DNA from: CAXOVX01 sp964213345
Lineage (GTDB): Bacteria > Pseudomonadota > Alphaproteobacteria > Rickettsiales > Midichloriaceae
Direction: 5' to 3'
Assembly (NCBI GenBank): GCA_964213345.1
Contig: CAXOVX010000046.1
Span: forward strand, 1 to 40,897
Length of the DNA: 40,897 nucleotides
Shown piece after piece: positions 30,292-39,144 of this stretch. A model generated the notes under the pieces. That model saw only the letters and a list, made by a program, of their open reading frames with translations. It did not search any database and was not told the DNA's origin. The position numbers and the translations under genes are program-made. Within the stretch, counting starts at the first letter, position 1; each line of letters opens with the position of its first letter.

Positions 30292-30813
30292 ATGATAAGG
30301 CTCCCATCTTCTGGCAAAAACGTTCCCTATTCTTGTAATGTCATTATAGAGATAAGCGCTAAAAATGATCAGGTCAAATATGAATTTGACAAAGATACCG
30401 GGTTGTTGTGTGTTGATAGATTTATTCCAACTAGCATGGTTTATCCCTGTAACTATGGATTTATACCAGGTAGTCTATCTGGTGATGGAGATCCGGTAGA
30501 TGTGCTAGTACATGCAAGTTATCCTATATTACCTGGGAGTCTTGTTGAAGTACGGCCTATTGGAGTATTTATTACTGAAGATGAAAAAGGTGTCGATAGC
30601 AAGATAATGTCCGTACCTTTAAAAAAAATAGATCCATTTTTGTCTCATATTAATAATTACAGCGAACTGCCAGCAGTCTTATTGGAAACGATTCAACATT
30701 TCTTCGAATATTACAAAAAACTTGAAAAGGAGAAATGGGTAAAAATTGTAGGATGGCGTGGGGTAGAGGAAGCATACAAGATTATTGAAGAAGGTATCAA
30801 ATCCATACAATAA
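30292..30813 (+). CDS. ppa: Inorganic pyrophosphatase
   Basis: Hydrolyses PPi to drive biosynthetic reactions. From the ATG at 30292 it is 173 aa, the standard size for family I enzymes. NVIIEI (with Glu20), Lys29 and Tyr30 in VKYEFD, CNYGFIPG, and the metal-binding GDGDPVDVL (Asp65, Asp67, Asp70) are all present. The chosen start has GAGGAAG just upstream. The frame is open for another 61 codons to an ATG at 30109; that part contains hydrophobic runs (LLVFLTISLLNFALLYIL) foreign to the family and is probably not translated as part of Ppa. fabD follows 30 bases later. Confidence 0.94.
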   Translation: MIRLPSSGKNVPYSCNVIIEISAKNDQVKYEFDKDTGLLCVDRFIPTSMVYPCNYGFIPGSLSGDGDPVDVLVHASYPILPGSLVEVRPIGVFITEDEKGVDSKIMSVPLKKIDPFLSHINNYSELPAVLLETIQHFFEYYKKLEKEKWVKIVGWRGVEEAYKIIEEGIKSIQ

Positions 30814-30843
30814 TAGTTTTTTTACATTACGTAGGTTGCAAGT

Positions 30844-31818
30844 GTGGTGAGTAAATTTGATCAAGGTAAAGTAGCACTTGTTTTTCCTGGGCAGGGATCT
30901 CAGGTTGTAGGCATGGGACGGGAACTATATGATGCATTTCATGCAGCTAGAGAGGTATTTACAGAAGTAGATGAAGCGCTACAACAAAATTTATCTAAGA
31001 TGATGTTTCACGGAGATATTGATGAACTCACGTTAACAGTTAATGCACAACCAGCTATTATGGCTGTTTCAGTAGCTGTTTTGCGTGTTATACTTGGGCA
31101 ATCTGGGTGTAGTTGCATCGATTCTATGTGCTCCATTGTTGCTGGACATTCATTAGGAGAATATACGGCGTTATGCGCTGCTAATGCTATAAGTTTGCAC
31201 AATACAGCTAAGTTATTAAGGATACGTGGGAAAGCAATGCATGACACTCTACCAACTGGCAAAGGGGGTATGTTAGCACTGCTAGGCACGGACATAATGA
31301 TTGCTGAAAAAGTAGTAAATGATGCTAAAGTATTTGGAAAATGCGATATAGCAAATGATAATGGTGCGGGGCAAGTTGTTTTAAGCGGAGAAGTTGAAGC
31401 TATAAATCGGGCGGAAGAAGTCGCGGTGCAGTACGGTAGCAAAAAAGCCATTAGGTTATCTGTGAGTTCTGCATTTCACTCTGAACTCATGTTGCCAGCA
31501 CAACCTGTACTAGAAAGAGCGTTGAGCGAAATTGATATGCAAAAGCCAATAGTTCCCATTGTTTCGAATTATACAGCTCAAGCTACTCAGGATATAGGTG
31601 TAATAAAATTACTCCTCGTACACCAAATTTCCGGAAGGGTACGTTGGAGAGAAAGTGTGTTAAGTATGCACCAAGAACATGAAGTAGATACTTTTGTGGA
31701 AATAGGCCCAGGTAAAGTTTTATCCGGTCTTGCAAAAAAAATAATTCCAACTAGCATTACATTTAATGTAGGAGTAATAAGCGAAATGGAGGCATTTTTA
31801 GAGTTTTTATCGAATTGA
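30844..31818 (+). CDS. fabD: Malonyl-CoA:ACP transacylase
   Basis: Transfers malonate from CoA to acyl carrier protein, starting each round of fatty-acid synthesis. 324 aa beginning with GTG at 30844 (a second GTG at 30847 is equally possible). VFPGQGSQVVGMG at the N-terminus, catalytic Ser103 in GHSLGEY, Arg128 in RIRGKAM and His212 in SSAFHSELM form the full active site. The C-terminus VDTFVEIGPGKVLSGL is typical. fabG follows after about 22 bases, and fabD-fabG is a common gene pair, so they form an operon. Confidence 0.96.
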   Translation: MVSKFDQGKVALVFPGQGSQVVGMGRELYDAFHAAREVFTEVDEALQQNLSKMMFHGDIDELTLTVNAQPAIMAVSVAVLRVILGQSGCSCIDSMCSIVAGHSLGEYTALCAANAISLHNTAKLLRIRGKAMHDTLPTGKGGMLALLGTDIMIAEKVVNDAKVFGKCDIANDNGAGQVVLSGEVEAINRAEEVAVQYGSKKAIRLSVSSAFHSELMLPAQPVLERALSEIDMQKPIVPIVSNYTAQATQDIGVIKLLLVHQISGRVRWRESVLSMHQEHEVDTFVEIGPGKVLSGLAKKIIPTSITFNVGVISEMEAFLEFLSN

Positions 31819-31840
31819 TATAGTAAACAATGAGGTTCAA

Positions 31841-32578
31841 GTGTTTAAATTAAGTAATCGTAGAGTCTTATTGACAGGAAGTACAGGGGGGATAGGACAG
31901 GCTATTTTGGAGACTTTTATTAAACTTGGGGCAACGGTTGTTGCAAGTGGTACTAACACTGAAAATTTGGGGAAGCTTTGTTCCAAATTTGGTAGTCGGG
32001 TTGTACCTATATCCTGCAATTTGGCAGATTATGAAGAGACAGAACTATTAGTAGGTAAGGCAGTTTCCGTCTTAGGAGGCCTTGATATACTTGTTTGCAA
32101 TGCTGGAATTACGAGAGATAATTTGTCTGTACGAATGAAGCAAGCAGAATGGGATGAAGTTATCAAAATCAACCTTACCGCTACCTTCCAGCTGAATAGA
32201 GCGGCTCTAAAAGAAATGATAAAGCATAAATACGGGAGAATCATTAATATTTCCTCCATTGTGGGGTACACTGGTAATGTAGGACAAGTAAATTACTCAG
32301 CAGCTAAAGCGGGTATTATTGCTATGTCTAAAAGCTTAAGTCTTGAATTCGCCTCACGTGGTGTAACAATAAATTCCGTTGCTCCTGGCTTTATTGATAC
32401 TGCTATGACGAAAGACCTGGGTGATACCATCAAAGAAGCAGTGATAAAACGCATTCCAATGGGTAGGATGGGAACTTCACATGATATAGCGGCGGGAGTG
32501 GCGTTCCTTGCTTCGGATGAAAGCTCCTACATCACCGGTGCAACGTTGCACATAAATGGTGGCATGTTGATGTGTTAG
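31841..32578 (+). CDS. fabG: 3-oxoacyl-ACP reductase
   Basis: NADPH-dependent short-chain dehydrogenase that reduces 3-ketoacyl-ACP. 245 aa starting with GTG at 31841 preceded by TGAGG. The cofactor loop is TGSTGGIG (12-19). NAG is at 87-89, and the catalytic triad is Ser139, Tyr152 and Lys156 in NYSAAKAG. The C-terminal SSYITGATLHINGGM is a family hallmark. Coupled to fabD; acpP and fabF, which often follow, are replaced by IS debris. Confidence 0.96.
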   Translation: MFKLSNRRVLLTGSTGGIGQAILETFIKLGATVVASGTNTENLGKLCSKFGSRVVPISCNLADYEETELLVGKAVSVLGGLDILVCNAGITRDNLSVRMKQAEWDEVIKINLTATFQLNRAALKEMIKHKYGRIINISSIVGYTGNVGQVNYSAAKAGIIAMSKSLSLEFASRGVTINSVAPGFIDTAMTKDLGDTIKEAVIKRIPMGRMGTSHDIAAGVAFLASDESSYITGATLHINGGMLMC

Positions 32579-32809
32579 AGTTCGCTCTGTCCAAAGCTAG
32601 ATCTATCCTTTAGCTAACTTTATCCGCCATTTTTTTCGTCGAAACTCTCTTTGCTGAGTTTTTCAACGAGCCTAGACAGTTTGTTTTTTCCTTTCTCGTC
32701 AGCAGCCTCCTTTTCGTCTTTGCCCTGAACGGAGATGCAAGCCTTTGTTTCCCCTTATAGAGAAGTACTTCGTTAGGCCACCATCTCCTATTGGTTATTT
32801 TTATGCTAA
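32579..32809. other. Intergenic, possible decayed gene end
   Basis: On the minus strand one frame is open for about 44 codons (roughly 32620-32760) with a charged helical composition, KDEKEAADEKGKNKLSRLVE then KLSKESFDEKNGG and a stop. It has no start codon and may be the last part of a lost gene. Nothing else is recognised. Confidence 0.25.
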
Positions 32810-33005
32810 TATAGCTGAAGGTAAGATGAGACATAAATGCATGAACAGCTAAAGGTGCACTTGCATCCTTATTTAATTGCATATAATTCCGCAAAATGCC
32901 TTCATTGAAGGGGGAAACACCCCGCAATTTATTCAAAAACACTGGACGAGAAGTACCAGAAGCATTTACTACCAATCCACGCCACTTCTTAACGGAATTA
33001 AATAA
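32810..33005 (+). mobile_element. IS481 transposase C-terminal scrap
   Basis: With frameshifts the plus strand reads like YNSAK...KGKHP, then FIQKHWTRSTRS, then LLNGIK, paralleling the IS481 end (YNFAKRLKSLKGNTPWQFV ... FLVELNN). Heavily decayed. Confidence 0.5.
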
Positions 33006-33490
33006 TTAGGATTATACCAACAATCTCCTGCGTAGGAAAATGCAGAAACTTTCCCTTCCTTGTTTGTGACGTTTTTACTTTTTCTTTACTTTCGCATCCA
33101 CGTTCTAGTGCCATACAATGGGCCATAACTACCATAATCGTTTAGCCAGGGTATGCCCTCCAAGGTGGAGATGATACTGAATTGGAGTCTTTTCTTTGTG
33201 AGTGGATCAGAAAAACAAGTAACAAAATACCATTCGAAAAAGACGAGAGGTATAATTCCGAAAGTTATTATGAATGGACGAATGGATAGTTTTGGTACAT
33301 TAGAAAAAGAAGCACGTAAAGCAAGAATTATGATCATTCAGGTATTAATGTATTTTTTGTGGGTAGATGTGCGGATAGTACTAGGAGAGTGATGGGATGG
33401 GAGGTTGGTATGAAAATGTGAAGTATATATAGATTATAATGTTAAAAAGTATTCGAAATAAATATTGCAGTCAAGGTTTAGCAAACAATA
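33006..33490. other. Unassigned stretch
   Basis: One plus-strand frame (33153-33392, 79 codons) is open: MPSKVEMILNWSLFFVSGSE ... KTRGIIPKVIMNGRMD. It has no ribosome site of note and no family I recognise. It could be a decayed gene. No RNA or regulatory signal is seen. Confidence 0.3.
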
Positions 33491-33497
33491 CTAGACT

Positions 33498-33840
33498 CAA
33501 ATTCCATTAGCACTTTACGGCTACTTTTACCCTTAATATATTGCACCAATTTCAAAATACCCATATTAGGCGATACTGACGCCAATATATGAACATGGTC
33601 CGGACTTAATGGGCCAGACATGATGTTCACGTAATTAGCTAAACACACTTCCCTAATAAGCTCCCTAACTCTTTCGGCAATTAACCCCTGTCAATATTTA
33701 GTACACCAGATAATATGATATTTTAATTTATATATGCTGTGAGACCCTTTCCTGTATAACATAAAATAAAAAAATAATACTAAACTGTTCGCCTAAAGGC
33801 AAGGGTATTAACCCTATCACACAGAGAGACATAAAATTTC
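33498..33840 (-). mobile_element. IS200/IS605 tnpA remnant
   Basis: Minus-strand tnpA from ATG 33772-33770: MLYRKGSHSIYKLKYHIIWC, an in-frame TGA, then AERVRELIREVCLANYVNIM, SPDHVHILASVSPNMG (HUH motif His-Val-His intact) and LVQYIKGKSSRK. The C-terminal part with the catalytic tyrosine is missing. The left-end hairpins GCCTAAAGGC and AGGGTATTAACCCT are retained upstream. Together with the copy at 16.8-17.3 kb it shows two independent insertions. Confidence 0.75.
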
Positions 33841-33952
33841 TTCTTTTAGTAATGCCAATTGTGAAGTGCATGGTGCACAATTCTTCGAGGCACACATCAA
33901 TATTGAAATTCATGCGTACTGGAACAATGTTGATCGTGATATGCTACTAAAG

Positions 33953-34436
33953 AACCCGAACTAAGGCTAAGGAATGGATAATATAATGCAATAAGATGGA
34001 GATATGATATCTGTTTAAAGAAGCCGATAAAGGGTAACAAAGAGGAATCATATGGAAATAGATTTTACAGAAATATATTGTCATGTTGATGATTTTTGCA
34101 AAGGATTCATAATTTGGTTGGAAATACATTTGTTGAGTTCTAGAACAAATAAGCGTAACAGGCGTAGAAGTGCAATATGATTCTTAGTGAGATAGTAACG
34201 AGAATGTTAGGCTACCAAGAAAGTAAGTTTAGTTGTTTTATGTGTATGTAAAACACCGGAGAGATTTTTGTTGAAACTATTTTCGGCAAACTCAAGCAAT
34301 TTCAAAAACTATGGCACTCTAGGTTCAGGTCCGTAGAAAATGCTTTTTGTAATCTTATGGCTTGTTTGATATCATATCAATTATCTCCCAATAAACTTGC
34401 TATCTCAACCATTATTACCTTGTAATCTTATCCATA
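33953..34436 (+). mobile_element. IS982-family element copy 4, internally deleted
   Basis: It starts with the terminal repeat ACCCGAACTAAGG and keeps the leader and the first part of the transposase (MEIDFTEIYCHVDDFCKGF, then a stretch to KHRRD). It then jumps directly to the C-terminal VETIFGKLKQFQKLWHSR. About 430 bp containing the DDE core are missing. Such a deletion derivative with preserved start could be moved only by another copy. Confidence 0.75.
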
Positions 34437-34476
34437 CTCGGGTTATTAAAACAATCATTGATTTAGGATTGAAAAT

Positions 34477-34615
34477 ATGAGAAATGGTCTGGAACAAGTG
34501 TTACATGGACGCACCGGAACAACAGGGGAAACCCGTAGAGAGATGCAGTTATGTAAAGGGAGAATCCGTGCTGCAAGAAGGTTTAATGCAAATCCAAAGT
34601 TATCAACTTCAATTA
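34477..34615 (+). mobile_element. IS481 transposase N-terminal scrap
   Basis: MRNGLEQVLHGRTGTTGETR then REMQLCKGRIRAARRFNANP matches the IS481 N-terminus (GQILKANARTTEAIRREIRN ... AKRFNINP). It stops where a duplicated leader sequence begins. Confidence 0.65.
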
Positions 34616-34815
34616 AGTTGATAAAATTTATGTTTTTACAACGACCTCCCTTAAACGCGTGCAACAAATCGAATTCAGTTATGTATAACGCACATACTTT
34701 TCCCTAATCTTTGCATTTATTCAAGATGTTCAAACACGCAACTGTGGAACTTGATCAATAAGCTCCACAGTCACTCCAGGCAACAAATTTTAAAAAACAA
34801 TTTTAAGAAATGAAA
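34616..34815 (-). repeat. Second copy of the leader of the Gly/Ala-rich gene
   Basis: About 34625-34725 is similar to 35240-35345, the upstream region of the Gly/Ala-rich gene on the minus strand. Shared blocks include TTTGCATTTATTCAA, TTAAACGC and a CCTCC-like site (GGAGG on the minus strand) followed by ACATAAATTTTA. The leader is therefore tandemly duplicated, but the coding part after this copy has been replaced by an IS481 scrap. Confidence 0.65.
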
Positions 34816-35217
34816 TCAAACTACATAACCCGCATCTAAACTAAGAAAACTATGTGATCCATAATCAAAAATATCATGATTATCGAAATTTAAGTTGTTT
34901 GAATCAATTTCTTTTGCTGCACCACCGGTGCCTATAATCACTACTGCTCCTATTACAACCACTAAAGGTCCAACAGGACTTGCCAACAACGCTCCTAATG
35001 CAGTCCAAAACCCAGTTGTACCTACCGCCACACCTGCGGCGCCAGCGGCAGCACCAGCCGCAACACCCGTAGTAGCAGCACCAGCACCAGCAACACCACC
35101 AATAACAGCGCCACCAGCAATAGCACTAGCAGTTGCACTACCACCTATTGCCGTAGCACCTGCAGCAGCTCCTCCAGCAAGTGTACCAGCTGCTCCAGCT
35201 GTTCCCATTATAGCCAT
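34816..35217 (-). CDS. Gly/Ala-rich hydrophobic protein (glycine-zipper type)
   Basis: 133 aa, family not recognised. Residues 1-75 are almost entirely Gly, Ala, Thr, Val and Ile with many GxxxG/AxxxG spacings (GAAGTLAGGAAAGATAIGG, then AGAAAGAAGVAVG), the pattern of glycine zippers that pack in membranes. Residues about 79-100 (LASPVGPLVVVIGAVVIIG) form a likely membrane helix. The last 35 residues are polar and acidic (EIDSNNLNFDNHDIFDYGSH). The ATG is preceded by AGAGG at eight bases. Local GC content is higher than around it because of GCN and GGN codons. Neighbours are only transposon scraps and a duplicated copy of its own leader. It could be a pore-forming or membrane-inserting peptide or an envelope protein; this is inference from composition. 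Confidence 0.6.
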   Translation of the reverse strand: MAIMGTAGAAGTLAGGAAAGATAIGGSATASAIAGGAVIGGVAGAGAATTGVAAGAAAGAAGVAVGTTGFWTALGALLASPVGPLVVVIGAVVIIGTGGAAKEIDSNNLNFDNHDIFDYGSHSFLSLDAGYVV

Positions 35218-35520
35218 ACATTTCGCCTCTTTAACTAAAATTTATATTTTTACGTTAATCCCTCCTTAAACGCATGTAATGAATTGAATCTAATCATACA
35301 CAATACATACACTTTCCCCCCGATTTTTGCATTTATTCAACAAAAAGCAAACATTCGCTATCAAAACGTGATAACTACAAGTAGGGTAATGCGAAATGAA
35401 TAAATGTAAATAATAAAATAAATTAATAATTTAGGAATTATTCATTATGTCAATGTCATTTTAAATACATATAGCGAATTAAAACCGTACTAGTGTCATG
35501 ATGGTATCATTGGCACATTT
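35218..35520. other. Leader region of the Gly/Ala-rich gene and spacer
   Basis: 35218-35345 is the leader duplicated at 34616-34725; it includes GGAGG about 40 bases upstream of the start in addition to the proximal AGAGG. 35346-35520 is AT-rich with no feature recognised. Confidence 0.45.
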
Positions 35521-35651
35521 TATATCAAATTCCCTTTTTTAACGTTCACATTGTTGCGTTGCAGGATTCAGACTCAGTCGTGTAGTATTACTACACTTCT
35601 TTGTCCTCACCATTGTGCTTCTGGTACTCATTTTAAAATGGGACTTGGTAT
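35521..35651 (+). repeat. Dispersed inverted-repeat element (MITE-like), copy 8
   Basis: A full copy of about 131 bp: TATATCAAATTCCCTTTTTT at the left and TTTTAAAATGGGACTTGGTA at the right, complementary over about 20 positions. The interior has TTGCGTTGCAGGATTCAGAC and CTCACCATTGTGCTTCTGGT. This is one of the best-preserved copies. Confidence 0.8.
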
Positions 35652-35857
35652 TACTCATTTTTATCATACGATTTCGGTTATTTATCTCGATAAACGCCCT
35701 TAAATTGTATACTAAATTTAGTAAAACCTACCTACACCTGTAATATCATTTAATTGCAGTGTGACATGATGCGAAGATTCATTTCGATCAATCTAGAAAA
35801 GTTTAGTTATATTCAACAATTCGTAGCAGAAGTAACATTTCGACCAAAGTCTTGCTA

Positions 35858-36637
35858 TTATAATCCAAAGACTCGGCATAATACTTCTTGATAATATTCT
35901 ACAAACCATACGCCAATGGCAGAGATGGTAGTTGCAAGCAGTACGACCCCCACTAATATCTGTGCTGGTAACGTGAGGAAAAATATTTGTAACTGTGGCA
36001 TAAGCTTTGATAATATACCAACTCCAAGCATCAATATGGTGGTAAGTATGATGAATGGAGCTGCTATTTTTACTCCAGCTTCCCAAGCACCGTTTAGTAC
36101 TGTTATTATCGTATCTAGTAAACTCGGATAAAATTCTGTTATTGTATAAAATGGTATAACTTTATAGCTATGTACTACGCCTTCTAGTATCATTAAATGT
36201 GTATTAGATAACAACAGCAGTATTACTGCTAGCAGTGAGAATATATTTCCCACGACACTACCCTGTGTTTGCTGAGATGGGTCAAATAACATAGCTGCTG
36301 CTAGACCTAATTGAGAGGCAATAGTGATTCCTGCAATATGAATTGCGGTTAATATTGTTCGTACAATAATACCTAGGCTCAATCCTGTAGCTAATTCCTG
36401 TATTATCAACAAAAATAACAACAAAGGAGAAGAAGTTAATTCGACATTTAGTTGCATAAAAGATTCTTCTACAGAAGCGGTCAGAGCTATACTTACCATA
36501 ATAGCTAGAATTAACCTTATGTTAACCGATACTGTCGCATCCGAGATTGCCGGAATGAACATAAAAAGTGTACCAACACGACAAAAAACTAGAAATGTCT
36601 TCAGTATAGCAATAGTTGTAAAATCAGCTAAAATCAT
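35858..36637 (-). CDS. fliR: Flagellar export apparatus protein FliR
   Basis: Polytopic inner-membrane protein of the flagellar type III export gate (with FliP, FliQ, FlhB and FlhA). 259 aa, the usual length, with about six hydrophobic segments. FVFCRVGTLFMFIPAISD-like N-terminus (LVFCRVGTLFMFIPAISD), QLGLAAAMLFDPSQQTQGSV in the middle and SKLMPQLQIFFLTLPAQILV in the C-terminal third match FliR (the PQLxxFxxxxPxQI segment). The injectisome homologue SctT is an alternative but less similar in these motifs. No other flagellar gene is nearby. Flagellar genes are known from Midichloriaceae, so a dispersed set elsewhere is plausible. Confidence 0.88.
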   Translation of the reverse strand: MILADFTTIAILKTFLVFCRVGTLFMFIPAISDATVSVNIRLILAIMVSIALTASVEESFMQLNVELTSSPLLLFLLIIQELATGLSLGIIVRTILTAIHIAGITIASQLGLAAAMLFDPSQQTQGSVVGNIFSLLAVILLLLSNTHLMILEGVVHSYKVIPFYTITEFYPSLLDTIITVLNGAWEAGVKIAAPFIILTTILMLGVGILSKLMPQLQIFFLTLPAQILVGVVLLATTISAIGVWFVEYYQEVLCRVFGL

Positions 36638-36771
36638 TAGGATACTAGTAAATTTATCTCAATTTTAGATATTTTTCAGAAAATAACGTGTACGATGCAC
36701 AAAGTTACAAAAAATCCTCAACATACATACGTGGTTTAAAAATCTAGAATGGTTAAGGTACAAAAAATTAT

Positions 36772-37920
36772 ATGAGCGGTCAACAGGATGATTTTATAAA
36801 AAATGATGATCAATCTACGAAACGTAACGTGAATAGTAATGATTATTTAAGCTGGCTTTTTGACTCCACTGAAGAAAAAACTAATAAAATTGATGACGTT
36901 GAGGATGTACAGCCCCTACAAAAAGTGAAAGCTGAGAAAATTGCAAAAACAAAGTGTGATGAAATTGTTGAGGGCCAGACATACGTCACAAACAATATCA
37001 AAGCCACCATTATTCAGGATGACAGTGTATCTGTACTATCTACAAAACAACTTGCCATTTATTATTTTGCGGGCAGCATTATCCTCGTAAGCATATTGTC
37101 CTTTGGAATATACATCATGTACGATAAATGGAGAAATCACCGTGACGCAGAGCATATTGTGTTGACTCCTCTTTTTTTTAAAGATCGTCTATTAATTGAT
37201 ACAAATGATAAAAAGAATAGCACAAAAATGCTACTTGAGTATGGCTATGTAGATCCCAATATTAGCCGCTTAATGTATTCTTTTGTGAAGAAGGGAGATG
37301 TTGTAATTGATGTGGGAGCGGGCTTTGGCTACTACACCATGTATTTATCTCATTTAGTTGGCAACGAAGGTACGGTGCACAGTTTTGAGGCAAATAAAAA
37401 TAAATTCTCCCTTTTAGAGAACTCTGTATTAATCAATCATCTTAAAAACATACACGCTTATAACAAATTGCTTTTTTCAACTTCAGCCCGAATATTACTA
37501 GAAATGCATGAAGAAGCAGAAGGGAAAAGTGGAAGCATGAGTATTTTCTTAGATCATAGTGTATTAACTCACGCACCACATTTGGTTACTACATATGCTG
37601 AGACAATAGATAGCGTTTTACCAAATTTGAGTAATGTAAAGCTTTTACACATAAATGCTAAAAGCAGTGAGCTTAGCATTCTATTAGGTGCAAGCAACCT
37701 AATTGCAAAATCTCCCAATATAAAAATTATTACTAGTTGGAACAAGCAATTGATGCAAAAATATGCTAATATTAAGCAATTTGTAGCGCAGTGTTTACAA
37801 CTAGGCTTTAAATTTTGGTTACTAGATCATACAAGTGGTGAATTAAGAGAATTAAACCAATTAGAAACAATAATGGCCGTAGACGATGGCGTATTCGTTG
37901 TAGCTAAGAGTTATAGATAA
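36772..37920 (+). CDS. Membrane-anchored FkbM-like methyltransferase
   Basis: 382 aa. Residues 1-92 are a charged, probably disordered cytoplasmic tail. 93-117 form a single membrane helix (AIYYFAGSIILVSILSFGIY). The rest is a Rossmann methyltransferase: SAM motif I DVVIDVGAGFGYY (176-188), the acidic residue Glu206 in VHSFEANK, and later ETIDSVLPN, the pattern of FkbM family enzymes. The orientation puts the catalytic domain outside the inner membrane if the tail is cytoplasmic, which would be odd because SAM is cytoplasmic; the reverse topology is possible. Substrate unknown. The gene stands where rpoA normally precedes rplQ, 117 bases upstream of it. Confidence 0.75.
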   Translation: MSGQQDDFIKNDDQSTKRNVNSNDYLSWLFDSTEEKTNKIDDVEDVQPLQKVKAEKIAKTKCDEIVEGQTYVTNNIKATIIQDDSVSVLSTKQLAIYYFAGSIILVSILSFGIYIMYDKWRNHRDAEHIVLTPLFFKDRLLIDTNDKKNSTKMLLEYGYVDPNISRLMYSFVKKGDVVIDVGAGFGYYTMYLSHLVGNEGTVHSFEANKNKFSLLENSVLINHLKNIHAYNKLLFSTSARILLEMHEEAEGKSGSMSIFLDHSVLTHAPHLVTTYAETIDSVLPNLSNVKLLHINAKSSELSILLGASNLIAKSPNIKIITSWNKQLMQKYANIKQFVAQCLQLGFKFWLLDHTSGELRELNQLETIMAVDDGVFVVAKSYR

Positions 37921-38037
37921 AGCTGAATGTCGCCTTAAGAACAAATGATAAACGAGAACTTTTGATTTATTTTCATTTTTTGATAGTGTATAAGTGAGAT
38001 TGGTGGAGCAGTTAGTAATCTTTATAGATAGGATTTT

Positions 38038-38391
38038 ATGTATCATAGAATAAGTGGTAGGAAGTTTAATCGTAATACGGGGCATCGTAAGGCTCTATTA
38101 AAGAATCTGGTGAAAGCGTTAGTTACTCACGAAAGTATACAAACTACAGTACCTAAAGCAAAGGATCTCAGGCCGCTTGTTGAGAAAATTGTTACTTTAG
38201 GCAAAGTAGACTCATTGCACAATAGGAGAAATATTATCTCTATGCTAGGCGGTGATGCCAAGGTTGCAACGAAAATTATGGAAGTACTTTCTAAGCGTTA
38301 CCAAGATAGGCAGGGGGGGTATTTAAGAATTATAAAAACTGGATTCCGTAAGGGTGATTGCGCCCCTATGTCTACAATACAGTTTGTTTAA
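38038..38391 (+). CDS. rplQ: 50S ribosomal protein L17
   Basis: 117 aa, starting MYHRISGRKFNRNTGHRKAL, the L17 signature, with LVTHESIQTTVPKAKDLRPL following, and ending GDCAPMSTIQFV. It binds 23S rRNA near the exit tunnel. An AGGAT site precedes the ATG. It is usually the last gene of the alpha operon after rpoA, which is not present here, so the operon has been broken. Confidence 0.97.
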   Translation: MYHRISGRKFNRNTGHRKALLKNLVKALVTHESIQTTVPKAKDLRPLVEKIVTLGKVDSLHNRRNIISMLGGDAKVATKIMEVLSKRYQDRQGGYLRIIKTGFRKGDCAPMSTIQFV

Positions 38392-38443
38392 CATGCTCTT
38401 CGGCAGGTTTTGTTAGTGTGGTACAAATATATATAGAGGTGAT

Positions 38444-39046
38444 ATGTCAGTATTGGTAGGGGGGAGTGCGTGTGATTTCTGGTCTGCTGCTGTTATGCCA
38501 GATAATACTATTGAGGATTCTTTTAATTTTCGAAAGTACGTTAATGAAAGCATTGGTGTGCTTTTTTTCTATCCTTTGGATTTCACATTTGTTTGTCCTT
38601 CGGAAATTATAGCTTTGAATAACAAGTTGGAGGAGTTTGAAAAAAGGAATGCTAAGGTTATTGTGGTGAGTGTTGATTCACAATTTACTCACTTAGCATA
38701 CAAAAATACGCCTGTAGACAAAGGTGGTATTGGTTGTGTAAAGTTTCCGATGGTGTCTGATTTAACTAAAGGGATATCAACTAGCTATGGAGTGTTGCAT
38801 GATAATTCTATGGCTTTGAGAGGGACTTTTATCATAGATGATACTTTCACGGTAAGACATCAATTAATTAATGACTTTCCTTTCGGAAGGAATATAGAAG
38901 AAATTTTACGCATTGTTGATGCTATTATTTTTAATAAAAAGCACGGGGAAGTATGTCCAGCTAACTGGAAAAGTGGCACAGCTGGAATGAAAGCAACTAC
39001 CGAAGGTGTGGCTGAGTATTTACGAGATAATGCTTCTGAGCTATGA
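38444..39046 (+). CDS. 2-Cys peroxiredoxin (AhpC/Prx1 type)
   Basis: Reduces H2O2 and organic peroxides. 200 aa with peroxidatic Cys51 in FTFVCPSE and resolving Cys171 in GEVCPANW, the typical 2-Cys arrangement. The GGIG loop (94-97) is near the GGLG motif linked to overoxidation sensitivity, but no YF motif is visible at the C-terminus. trxB follows 98 bases after it (to the GTG start), making a complete peroxidase and reductase pair if thioredoxin is encoded elsewhere. Confidence 0.94.
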   Translation: MSVLVGGSACDFWSAAVMPDNTIEDSFNFRKYVNESIGVLFFYPLDFTFVCPSEIIALNNKLEEFEKRNAKVIVVSVDSQFTHLAYKNTPVDKGGIGCVKFPMVSDLTKGISTSYGVLHDNSMALRGTFIIDDTFTVRHQLINDFPFGRNIEEILRIVDAIIFNKKHGEVCPANWKSGTAGMKATTEGVAEYLRDNASEL

Positions 39047-39144
39047 TATTCGTTTAATTGCAGTAGGATGATGATACACAGATAGTTTTGGTCGCTGTGC
39101 TTTTCGGGGTTTGTTGCTTACCTACCCCAATAATTGAGGTAAAA

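Noticed and set aside
34895..35269. A 124-codon plus-strand frame rich in Ala and Pro
   Set aside because: It is the mirror of the Gly/Ala-rich minus-strand gene, which has the ribosome site and a sensible leader; the Pro-rich frame arises from GCN/GGN codons read in reverse.
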